Part shown: positions 14,490-21,116 of the stretch, piece after piece | How positions within the stretch are numbered: the stretch's first letter is position 1 | Layout: every line of letters begins with the position of its first letter | Source: JBLHKW01 sp047618565 | GTDB taxonomy: Bacteria; Planctomycetota; UBA1135; GCA-002686595 | DNA: 21,116 nucleotides | Assembly (NCBI GenBank): GCA_047618565.1 | Contig: JBLHKW010000093.1 | Location: forward strand, 1-21,116 | Direction: 5' to 3' | Translations under genes and position numbers: made by a program | The notes under the pieces: model-generated | Told to the model about the DNA's origin: nothing | The model's input: the letters and a program-made list of their open reading frames with translations, nothing else | The model's database searches: none

Positions 14490-16346
14490 TCAGAGCTGCG
14501 CGACGGCGAACAGGTGGCGTCGCCCGCGCCAGAACAGCGTACCCTCCGAGACCGCCGGGGACGCCATACACTCCTCGCCCATATCGTTGACGGAGAGGAT
14601 CTCGAACTCGGCACCCGCCGGGAGGACGTAGATCTCGCCCGCCTCGGCCGTCACGTAGAGCTTCCCATCACTGGCCACGATCGAGGCCGTGAATCCACTT
14701 CCGCCACCACCCAGGCGCTCGCGGAAGATCTCCTCGCCCGTCTCGCGGTCGTAACAGGTCAGCACACCGCTGTCGGAACAGCAGAACAGGTACGGCCCGT
14801 AGACGATCGGCGTCTGCATGTAGTTGCCCCGGCTGCGCTTCGCCCAGGCCATGTGTTCCTTGCCCTCGTCGCTCATGCTGACGATGCCCTCGGCGCTCGC
14901 ATGCACCGCGTAGATCGGCGCCATCGTCCCGTGCGCGTTGGTCAGGTAGATCACATCGTCGGCGACGATCGGGGTAGGCACCGGAATATCGCCGCCGCCC
15001 ACCAGGTTCCACAGCTCCTTGCCGCTGTCGACATCGTAGCCCCCGAGGTGCTTCATGCCGTTAACGATGACCTGTCGCCGGCCCTCGCTCACGTGCACCG
15101 TGGGAGTACTCCAGGTCGGAACCTCGTCGCGCGCGGTGCGCCAGAGCTCCTCGCCGGTGGCCACGTCGAGCGCTGCGATGAACGACTCACCGATCACATC
15201 GCACTCAACCAAGACCTTGTCTTCGAAGATCACGGGCGAGCTCGCGAAGCCCCACTGCGCCGTCGGCACCAGGTAGAAACTACTGTCGAGCCGGCCGAAG
15301 CTCTTCTTCCAGCGCAGCTTGCCGTCGGTGTCGTAGCAGTAGAGGCCCTCGGAGCCAAAGAACGCGACCACACAGCGGCCGTCGGTGGCCGGGGATGAGG
15401 CAGCATGACTACCCTTGGGGTGGCGCTTGATCTCCGGCACGCCCTCAAAGGCCACCTGGGACCAGAGAACCTTGCCGCTGCGCTTGTCCACGCACAGGAC
15501 ACGCATCTGGTGCACGCCCTCATCCGCGACGGGCTCGATGCTCCCGAAGAGGCCGACCTGAAGTTCCGCCTCCTGGCCCTCCTTCACGGCGGTCGTCAGG
15601 AAGATGTGGTCGCCCCAGATTACCGGCGATGAGTGCGCCATTCCGGGAATGGCGGTCTTCCAGCTGATGTTCTGATCCCCGTCCACATCCCACTCGACGG
15701 GGGTCTCGTAGCCGTCCACGACGCCGGAAGCCGAGGGCCCGCGGAACGAAGGCCAGTTCTGGGTCTTGTCCGAGCTGCTGGGCGAAAGCCGGAGCGCACT
15801 CGCGGACAGGATGCCCACGGCCGCGGCGCTGTCCGAGCTGCCCGCGTCCACGGAACCATCGCCTTGCGCGCCCTCGCTCTCCTGCTTCTTGTCGTCGCCC
15901 GCGTCACCCGCGCTCGCGCCTTCCAGCGGTTCGATCACACCGAAGAGGTGGCCCCCGTGGGTAGCACCCTGCCAGGTGCCCGCGTAGCGCCCGCGGTAGA
16001 CCACGACGCGTGCGGTGAACGTGCCCATGCCCATGACCTGGAAATCTGTCAGGGTGATGACGGGTGTGTCCCCGGCCCATTCCACCTCGAGGTCGAGGGG
16101 CAAGCTGACCGACCGTGTTCCGTACTCGATCTTTGCGACGAAGCGCCAGTAGTTGTCCTGCAGCTTCGTGATCTTCGTGATCTCGTAGCGCTCGGCGGTG
16201 GGCGCCCGATCGGGTGCATCATCGGCCGTGAAGTGACCGACGAACGCGACGCCCGAAAGCGCACGCTCGAACTCGGCCTCGAGCTGTTTCTGGGTGTCCG
16301 CCTGACCGGGCAGAAGTGCGAGGAGCAGGATGCAGAGCGAGTTCAT
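14490..16346 (-). CDS. Exported PQQ-like beta-propeller protein with extra N-terminal domain
   Basis: 618 residues, starting with a short signal peptide (MNSLCILLLALLPGQAD). The start is well supported by GAGAAGGTG about 7 nt upstream. Residues 20-140 form a separate beta-rich domain (YEITKITKL, YWRFVAKIEYG, DTPVITLTDFQVMGMGTFTARVV, YAGTWQGATHGGHLFG). A low-complexity Ser/Gly/Asp linker (about 141-195) leads to a PQQ/BamB-type propeller beginning NWPSFRGPSASG and W.....GMAHSSPVIWGD, with repeated ATGEELW, SGKELW and TGEEIF blades. WPSFRGP proteins are common in Planctomycetota and related phyla; no quinone-dehydrogenase catalytic motif is evident, so a binding or scaffold role outside the cytoplasm is more likely than an enzyme. 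It may head the operon with the sulfatase-fold and GT-C genes. Confidence 0.88.
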   Translation of the reverse strand: MNSLCILLLALLPGQADTQKQLEAEFERALSGVAFVGHFTADDAPDRAPTAERYEITKITKLQDNYWRFVAKIEYGTRSVSLPLDLEVEWAGDTPVITLTDFQVMGMGTFTARVVVYRGRYAGTWQGATHGGHLFGVIEPLEGASAGDAGDDKKQESEGAQGDGSVDAGSSDSAAAVGILSASALRLSPSSSDKTQNWPSFRGPSASGVVDGYETPVEWDVDGDQNISWKTAIPGMAHSSPVIWGDHIFLTTAVKEGQEAELQVGLFGSIEPVADEGVHQMRVLCVDKRSGKVLWSQVAFEGVPEIKRHPKGSHAASSPATDGRCVVAFFGSEGLYCYDTDGKLRWKKSFGRLDSSFYLVPTAQWGFASSPVIFEDKVLVECDVIGESFIAALDVATGEELWRTARDEVPTWSTPTVHVSEGRRQVIVNGMKHLGGYDVDSGKELWNLVGGGDIPVPTPIVADDVIYLTNAHGTMAPIYAVHASAEGIVSMSDEGKEHMAWAKRSRGNYMQTPIVYGPYLFCCSDSGVLTCYDRETGEEIFRERLGGGGSGFTASIVASDGKLYVTAEAGEIYVLPAGAEFEILSVNDMGEECMASPAVSEGTLFWRGRRHLFAVAQL

Positions 16347-16395
16347 ATCGTGTTCACCTTCTCAATGGATGCGTGCGGGGCGCGGATTGTACCCG

Positions 16396-16418
16396 AGCCC
16401 GGTTGACGAGCCGGGGCT
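16396..16418 (-). terminator. Possible weak terminator hairpin between ABC permease and PQQ gene
   Basis: In the 77-bp gap, AGCCCGG (16396-16402) pairs with CCGGGGCT (16411-16418) with one bulged G and an 8-nt loop. It follows the permease stop on the minus strand, so it could end the glycosyltransferase/ABC operon before the PQQ gene. There is no T-tract. Confidence 0.3.
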
Positions 16419-16423
16419 GGCCC

Positions 16424-19400
16424 CTATTCCTTACGCAGGGCGTCCATCAACGGACCGCGGGTCGCCAGGTGGGTCGCTGCCAGGTTCCAGGCCAGGCCAT
16501 TGGCGAGCACGAGGCCGAGGAATCCGGCGATCGCGCGCCACGGAAAGGCCGCGTCGGCGCCCGTCACGGAGGGAATCAGGGCCACCAGCGAGGAGACCGC
16601 GCCGCAGACGATTCCCAGGCCCAGGAGCAGGCTGTGCTCGCTGAGCACGAGCTGCCGGATGCGACGGCGTGAGAAACCCACGGCCCGCAGGATCGCAAAC
16701 TCGCCGCGGCGCTCGAACGCATTGCGCAGGAGCACCATGCCCAGGCCCACGCTGCCCAGCAGCAGACCGAGGCCACCGAGCATCTGGAAGATCACCAGGT
16801 AGGTGTTCTGGACCGCGTGGAACTCCTCGAGTCGCGTCCCGGTCGGAGTCAGCTGCAAGCCCACATCTTCCAGGCCGCGGCTCAGCATCTGCGAGACGTC
16901 GGCACTGCGCTCGGGAGGGGCGTCCACGAGGAACATGCGATAGCCACTCTGGGACGGAAAGCTGGCCTCGAAGGCGGCCACGGGTATCACGAGGCTGCCC
17001 TGCAGGATCGAATCCGCAAGCGTGCCCACGATGCGCACGGGGAAGGTCTCGCCACGCTCATCGGTGTACTCGATCACGTCGCCGACCTTCTTGTGCAGCG
17101 CCCAGGTCAGTGCGGCGTGATCACCGATGGCCGGCACGGGCTCGCCCGGCTTCCAGTCGAGCAGCGACCATGGATCGCTCTGCGCCTGTTCCCCGTCGAT
17201 GGTGCGCGCAAAGCGGAAGGCCGCCCGCGAGCTCAGGTCCTCCCGACGCACGCCCACCAGCCGCGGATTGGTGGACAGGTGCAGGTTCAGGCAGCTGGCC
17301 TCGTCGCCGGCGTTGACGCGCAGGGGGACGACCGCGACGCCTTCCCAGTCCTCTTCCTCCAGGGCAAAGGATGCGCGCCCGCGTTCGCTGTTCAGATCGA
17401 CCAGTACCGGCAGTGAGGACGTACCGAAGAAGCTGAAGCCACCCGTACCGCCGGCACGCACGGTCACGTCCCCGGCGACGCCGAGCCGGTGCACACTGAC
17501 GGAGAGCACCAGAAAAGTACCTGCGGCCAGCATGGCGATGGTGGCGATACTGCGCGACCTGCGCCGCCCGCAATTGCGACGCCCAAGGCGAGTCAGCGAA
17601 GCGCGCCACGGCAGATCGCTTCCCACGCGGCCGAGCAACAGACTGCACGCGCACAGGGCCGCGATCAGCGCCATGGACCCGGCGCCGAAGAACGCGCCGG
17701 CAGCCGCAGGCCCGCCGTCCGGATCCGTAACGACCACCAGGACGACTGCGCCCAGGGCACTCAGTATCGCGATCAGCGCGGTTCGGACCACGGGACGTCG
17801 CTCGAAGGCGCCCTGCGCAGAGTCACCGCCCGCCAGCAACTCGACCGCGGTCCGGCGAAACAGCCGTCGGGTCCCTAGCCAGAGGGCCAGGATAGAAACA
17901 GCGATCGACGAGGCGCAACCGATCCCGAGAGTCACCGAGCTGACGTGTAGTTTCACGACCGCGGCTCCGACGGCTGCGCTCCAGACGGTCGACAGGCCGT
18001 ACAGCACGCCGCTCGTGTAGAGCACGCCGCACATGGCCCCCACCGAGGTACCGGCGGCGATCACGAGCGCGCTCTCCATCAGGAACAGACGCCGGATTCG
18101 GCGCGGCGCGAGCCCGACCGCGAGCAGCGCACCTACCTCCCGGCTACGCAGCTCCACCGCGAGCGCAAACAGCAGTGCGATCAGGAGCAGGGCCGCGACG
18201 ATGAGGAAAAAACTGAGTCCGATGAAAAGTCCGCCAAAATCGGTGGCGGTGCTACCCGACTGAAAGGCGCGCGTGCGCACGTCCTGAACCGTCAAACCGA
18301 ACTCGGCGAGCACCAGGGTACTTCGCAGGTGTGCCTCCAGGGCCTCGCGTTGCAACGGATGCACGCGCACGGCTGTCAGCGAGCCGAAGCGGTTCTTCCA
18401 GAGGTCGCGACCGCGATCCAGAGTCAGGAAAGCCTTGGGCGTACCCTGTCGGGCTTCCCAGTAGTCCTCGTCCTTGTCGCGGATACGCTGCAGGTCGACG
18501 GGCGTGCCGGGCTCCCAGTCGCGACAGTGTTCGCTGCCCGCGAGGCCCGGAAATTCGGGCATCAGGAGCGGATCGGCGGCCCAGCCCTCGGGTTCGACGA
18601 TGGCGCGCACGACGAACGACGTCTTCTCCTCGACCAGGGTCGCCTGCGCTCCGAGCACGAAATAGGAGAGCTCCAGCTCGTCGCCCACCTCCAGCTCGAG
18701 GTCTTCCGCGAGCCAGCGCCCCGCGACGATGCCAGGATCCGATTCACTGGCCTCGGGCACGGGATCCGACCATCCGCCGAGGGAGGAGATCGGCTCCCCG
18801 AGCGCGCCGATGCTCGCAACCATCGAGTACGGCGTGCTGAGATCACCGCTCGCGAGACCATTGACGAAGTAGGTCAGGACGCCGACCGCACCGTCGTCGA
18901 AGGCCTCACAGGCGCGCGCCAGGGGATCGTCGAGGAACACGCGCTCGCTGACGATCTCGATCAGACCCAGCTCGTCGACCTCGCGCCACGCAAGCTGCAG
19001 ATCGGCCAGGGCCCAGCAGCCCTTCAGGGCGCCCCGTATGCGTTCGCGCCCCGCGGCACCCGCCAGGCCATCCTCGTCCGATCCGGAAAGGTCGCCAGCC
19101 AGGATCAGGTTGCAACGGTCCGCAACCTCGAGGCGCCGCGCCAGATCGTCGAGCGACACCATCGCGTTGAAGGGCGGAACCTGGTGGCTCTGGAGCGAGA
19201 AGCGTCCGAACTCGTCCGCGGACAGAACGCGCGCGACCTTGACTCGCATGGCCATGGTCATGTCGTCGTTCGCGGCCAGAGCCGTGTCGCGCGGCATGGC
19301 GCTCGGCTTCTCGATTCGCAGCAACACACTCGACCCGACCTTGGTCTGCAACTGGCGCGCGAGGCGGGCGTTCAGATAGACCTCGCCCGCCTTCGGCCCC

Positions 19401-19792
19401 GGCAGACTTCCCTGCGCGAGATCGAGCTCGAAGAAGCGTGCATCGACCCCGAGGATCTGGACGTCCAGCGCGCGCCGCGCGCCTCCGTCGGCCGAGGCGA
19501 TGCCCGGCAGTTGAAGCACCGGCGCCGTGTGCACGCGCGCGGACTCGGAGGCGAGCGCCACCGCCAGCTCCGAGGCCAGATCGATACGCACCAGCCGGTC
19601 ACCCGCCACGAGAGCCTGCTCCACCCGACCGATGCGCTGGGTGGTCTGCGCCAGCAAGCTGGCACGTACGGACTCACCGACGAGCAATGCGCCGACGAGC
19701 ACGGCCGACGCGACGATCGAGCCGAGGAAGACCCCGAGATGCGAGCGCCTGTAGTGGACCAGACTGCGGATGACGAAGCGCAGGCCGTTCAT
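16424..19792 (-). CDS. ABC transporter permease, ten-TM FtsX/MacB (YbbP-like)
   Basis: 1122 residues with two FtsX modules. TM1 (about 18-40) is followed by a very long extracytoplasmic domain (41-520), TMs at 521-546, 570-600 and 618-640, two linking TMs (668-688, 696-721), TM at 749-768, a second outside domain (770-995), and TMs at 998-1022, 1048-1076 and 1084-1105. Coupling-helix motifs recur after each module: RSREVGALLAVGLAPRRI (549-566) and ERRGEFAILRAVGFSRRRI (1027-1045). Ten TMs with fused modules resemble YbbP-type permeases, here enlarged by the outer domains. Such systems use ATP-driven movement in the membrane to move or extract lipids and lipoproteins, or to signal outside. The ATG overlaps the ATPase stop by 1 nt (TGATG), so both parts are made together. 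Confidence 0.92.
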   Translation of the reverse strand: MNGLRFVIRSLVHYRRSHLGVFLGSIVASAVLVGALLVGESVRASLLAQTTQRIGRVEQALVAGDRLVRIDLASELAVALASESARVHTAPVLQLPGIASADGGARRALDVQILGVDARFFELDLAQGSLPGPKAGEVYLNARLARQLQTKVGSSVLLRIEKPSAMPRDTALAANDDMTMAMRVKVARVLSADEFGRFSLQSHQVPPFNAMVSLDDLARRLEVADRCNLILAGDLSGSDEDGLAGAAGRERIRGALKGCWALADLQLAWREVDELGLIEIVSERVFLDDPLARACEAFDDGAVGVLTYFVNGLASGDLSTPYSMVASIGALGEPISSLGGWSDPVPEASESDPGIVAGRWLAEDLELEVGDELELSYFVLGAQATLVEEKTSFVVRAIVEPEGWAADPLLMPEFPGLAGSEHCRDWEPGTPVDLQRIRDKDEDYWEARQGTPKAFLTLDRGRDLWKNRFGSLTAVRVHPLQREALEAHLRSTLVLAEFGLTVQDVRTRAFQSGSTATDFGGLFIGLSFFLIVAALLLIALLFALAVELRSREVGALLAVGLAPRRIRRLFLMESALVIAAGTSVGAMCGVLYTSGVLYGLSTVWSAAVGAAVVKLHVSSVTLGIGCASSIAVSILALWLGTRRLFRRTAVELLAGGDSAQGAFERRPVVRTALIAILSALGAVVLVVVTDPDGGPAAAGAFFGAGSMALIAALCACSLLLGRVGSDLPWRASLTRLGRRNCGRRRSRSIATIAMLAAGTFLVLSVSVHRLGVAGDVTVRAGGTGGFSFFGTSSLPVLVDLNSERGRASFALEEEDWEGVAVVPLRVNAGDEASCLNLHLSTNPRLVGVRREDLSSRAAFRFARTIDGEQAQSDPWSLLDWKPGEPVPAIGDHAALTWALHKKVGDVIEYTDERGETFPVRIVGTLADSILQGSLVIPVAAFEASFPSQSGYRMFLVDAPPERSADVSQMLSRGLEDVGLQLTPTGTRLEEFHAVQNTYLVIFQMLGGLGLLLGSVGLGMVLLRNAFERRGEFAILRAVGFSRRRIRQLVLSEHSLLLGLGIVCGAVSSLVALIPSVTGADAAFPWRAIAGFLGLVLANGLAWNLAATHLATRGPLMDALRKE

Positions 19793-20487
19793 CAGGCACC
19801 GCTGGCTGTCAGGTTTCCGCGCTCGAGGGTCAGCACACGGCCCATGCGCTGGGCCAGGCGCTGCGAGTGGGTCACGACCAGCAGCGCGGCGCCTTCCTCA
19901 CGGTTCCACTCGAGCAGGAGCTCGGATAGCTCGTCCGCCGTGTCCCGGTCGAGCGCTCCCGTGGGCTCGTCCGCGACGACCAGAACCGGCTTGTAGATCC
20001 AGGCGCGCACGAACGCGACCCGCTGGCACTCCCCGCCCGAGAGCTGCCCGGGGCGATGGTCGACGCGTGGGCCGAGCCCGACTCGATCGAGCAGGGTGCG
20101 CGCGCGCTGTTCGAGGTCCGCGCTCGCGCGACCGCGGCGCGCCAGGGTCGGGACGAGCACGTTTTCGAGCGCGCTGCACTGAGGCAGGAGGTGGTGCGCC
20201 TGAAACACAAACCCGATCTTCTCGCTGCGCAGCGTCGCGAGCTGGTCGGGGTTCTTGTCAGCCAGTAGCTCCCCCTCGAAGAGCACCTCTCCGCTCGTGG
20301 CCTGATCCAATCCACCGATCAGGTTGAGCAAGGAGCTCTTGCCGGATCCGGACGGGCCGACGACAGCGACCGTTTCGCCACGGGCGACCGTCATGTCGAT
20401 GCCCTCGAAGACCTTCACCGCCGTCCCGCCGGCAGGTCCACCGAATGACTTCCCGACCCCACGCAATTCGACCAGTTGAGCTTCCAT
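19792..20487 (-). CDS. ABC transporter ATP-binding protein, LolD/MacB/YbbA type
   Basis: 231 residues, the standard length for this class. Walker A GPSGSGKS (44-51), Q-loop FQAHHLLP with Gln96, signature LSGGECQRV (149-157), Walker B VLVVADEP (168-175) with TGALD, and switch His207 in VVTHS are all intact. The GPSGSGKSSLLNLIGGLD and DEPTGALD text is that of the MacB/LolD/FtsE group that pairs with FtsX-like permeases, and the next gene is exactly such a permease, overlapping by 1 nt. It powers that permease from the cytoplasmic face. The ATG lies 6 bp after the stop of a small ORF that itself overlaps the glycosyltransferase stop, so the four genes form one coupled run. Confidence 0.95.
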   Translation of the reverse strand: MEAQLVELRGVGKSFGGPAGGTAVKVFEGIDMTVARGETVAVVGPSGSGKSSLLNLIGGLDQATSGEVLFEGELLADKNPDQLATLRSEKIGFVFQAHHLLPQCSALENVLVPTLARRGRASADLEQRARTLLDRVGLGPRVDHRPGQLSGGECQRVAFVRAWIYKPVLVVADEPTGALDRDTADELSELLLEWNREEGAALLVVTHSQRLAQRMGRVLTLERGNLTASGA

Positions 20488-20493
20488 CGTATC

Positions 20494-20646
20494 TCAGTGT
20501 TCCCCGGCGACGATCCGCTCGGGGCTCCACGACAGGCCTCCGACCTGTTTCATGTTCCGATGCATGCGCCTCGCATGCGCCGTGCCGATCGACCCGGAGA
20601 CATGGATGCGCCCCTGCCACTCTGCACGGGTCATGTGCGTATTCAT
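20494..20646 (-). CDS. Small ORF (50 aa) coupled between glycosyltransferase and ABC ATPase
   Basis: On the minus strand an ATG at 20646 overlaps the glycosyltransferase TGA as ATGA and runs 50 codons to a TGA at 20494, 6 bp before the ATPase ATG. It fills the whole gap between the two genes. About 41 of 50 codons end in G or C, as in real genes here. The product begins MNTHMTRAEWQGRIHVSG, has a basic middle (ARRMHRNMKQ) and ends GLSWSPERIVAGEH; there is no signal peptide or TM helix. I do not recognise a family. Downstream in-frame ATGs offer shorter starts, but the overlap favours this one. It may be a regulatory or accessory small protein, or a conserved leader that couples translation of the ATPase to the upstream gene. 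Confidence 0.55.
   Translation of the reverse strand: MNTHMTRAEWQGRIHVSGSIGTAHARRMHRNMKQVGGLSWSPERIVAGEH
20562..20578. repeat. Perfect 7-bp palindrome inside the small ORF
   Basis: GCATGCG-CCT-CGCATGC, a perfect 7-bp stem with a 3-nt loop, lies within the 50-codon ORF (encoding part of AHARRMH). About 14 bp away ACAGG/CCTGT forms a second, weaker stem. In RNA these could modulate translation of the ATPase gene about 75-90 nt downstream; they may also be chance in coding DNA. Confidence 0.4.
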
Positions 20647-21116
20647 CCGTCCGCCGAGTCCGTGCCGCCGGCGATGATAGCCTCCACTTCAGCGGCCATT
20701 CGATCAACGGTGAAGTGTTCGTGAACAGCGAGGCGGCCGCGCTCGCCCATGCGGCGCATGCCTTCCGGATCCGTCAGCAAACCGTCCAGGGCCCGGGCAA
20801 GACCCTGGGCATCATCCGCCGGGCACAGCACGCCACCCCCTGTACGCTCGATCAGCTCGGGGAAGGACGCGTGCCTCGGCTGCACTACCGGGACGCCGCA
20901 GGCCATCGCCTCGAGAAGGTAGAGGCCGAAGGACTCGCCGTAGGTCGCGGGCACGGAGAAGAGTGAGAACTGCCCCAGGTGCTGAAGCTTCTCTTCACGA
21001 CTCACATTGGGGTGAAATGACACACTCTCGAGCACGCCTGCCGCCGCGAGCTTGCGCTTGCACTCCTTCAAGAAGCGCCGGTCCTCGGGAAGCACCACAC
21101 CCACCACCCGCAGTCG
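20643..21116 (-). CDS. GT4-family glycosyltransferase, C-terminal part (truncated by window end)
   Basis: The frame is open to the last base (RLRVVGVVLPED at the window edge), so the N-terminal half lies outside. The visible ~157 residues are the C-terminal Rossmann lobe of a GT-B retaining glycosyltransferase. LESVSFHPNVSREEKLQHLG is followed by the diagnostic EX7E motif ESFGLYLLE and EAMACGVPVVQPRHASFPELI, then GGVLCPADD for nucleotide-sugar binding. It would transfer a sugar from a nucleotide-sugar donor in the cytoplasm, typically in polysaccharide or glycolipid assembly. The donor cannot be told. It is the first visible gene of the glycosyltransferase, small ORF, ABC ATPase, permease run, and its stop overlaps the small ORF start. 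Confidence 0.92.
   Translation of the reverse strand, partial: RLRVVGVVLPEDRRFLKECKRKLAAAGVLESVSFHPNVSREEKLQHLGQFSLFSVPATYGESFGLYLLEAMACGVPVVQPRHASFPELIERTGGGVLCPADDAQGLARALDGLLTDPEGMRRMGERGRLAVHEHFTVDRMAAEVEAIIAGGTDSADG

Noticed and set aside
14452..14586. Plus-strand GGAGGAGAC-ATG that looks like a strong ribosome site
   Set aside because: The short ORF it would open runs antisense into the PQQ-propeller gene, is Arg/Pro-rich and ends quickly; probably chance.
18329..19996. 555-codon ORF on the plus strand opposite the ABC permease
   Set aside because: It is antisense to a convincing FtsX permease with TM and coupling-helix motifs; its translation is Arg/Glu/Gln-rich with no domain, as expected from antisense reading of GC-rich genes.
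20494..20646. Reading the small ORF as a RiPP or bacteriocin precursor with a double-glycine leader
   Set aside because: A GG pair occurs at residues 36-37, but the usual hydrophobic leader pattern before it is absent, and neither a C39 peptidase domain nor a modification enzyme is present in the ABC genes.
1..21116. CRISPR arrays, tRNA or rRNA genes, insertion sequences, integrases
   Set aside because: I saw no regularly spaced repeats, no tRNA-like cloverleaf, and no transposase or integrase motifs; the gaps between genes are all under about 220 bp.

Overview
The window is high-GC, densely packed bacterial DNA with many GTG starts and 1-4 nt gene overlaps. Its gene content is typical of Planctomycetota or a neighbouring sulfatase-rich phylum such as Acidobacteriota or Verrucomicrobiota: three sulfatase-fold enzymes, a BamB-like PQQ-propeller protein carrying the WPSFRGP motif, a TMTC-like membrane protein with TPR repeats, and a very large FtsX permease. 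This assignment rests on gene content only. I found no rRNA, tRNA, CRISPR array, transposase or phage gene.

Layout. (A) 2-1156 (+) is the 3' part of a membrane/TPR protein. (B) 5395-1164 (-) is a likely operon: cytochrome P450, fatty-acyl-AMP ligase fused to an acyl carrier domain, and a lipoprotein dienelactone-hydrolase-like esterase. (C) 5551-8302 (+), divergent from B, is a tightly overlapping operon: Sfp-type phosphopantetheinyl transferase, DUF374 acyltransferase, Cys-type sulfatase. (D) 8388-8911 (+) is a small unknown gene that appears frameshifted. (E) 8963-10393 (+) is a lipoprotein sulfatase-fold hydrolase with Thr in place of the modified Cys. It converges on (F) a minus-strand run reading 16346-10482: PQQ-propeller protein, five-TM sulfatase-fold protein and GT-C glycosyltransferase. 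A 19-bp imperfect inverted repeat fills the convergent gap between E and F. (G) 21116-16424 (-) is a GT4 glycosyltransferase (partial), a previously untracked 50-codon ORF, an ABC ATPase and a 1122-residue ABC permease, all overlapping or nearly so.

How it may work. In B and C the acyl-AMP ligase would load a fatty acid onto its own carrier domain after the transferase in C has added the phosphopantetheine arm. The P450 could oxidise the tethered chain, and the acyltransferase could move it to a lipid or glycan acceptor. No PKS or NRPS is present, so this looks like a self-contained acyl-modification route rather than a classical FAAL-PKS/NRPS line. Regions E to G add envelope glycan and phosphate/sulfate hydrolases, polyprenol-type glycosyltransferases and a MacB/YbbP-like transporter, consistent with an envelope-remodelling neighbourhood. 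The sequence shows the domain identities; the pathway is inference.
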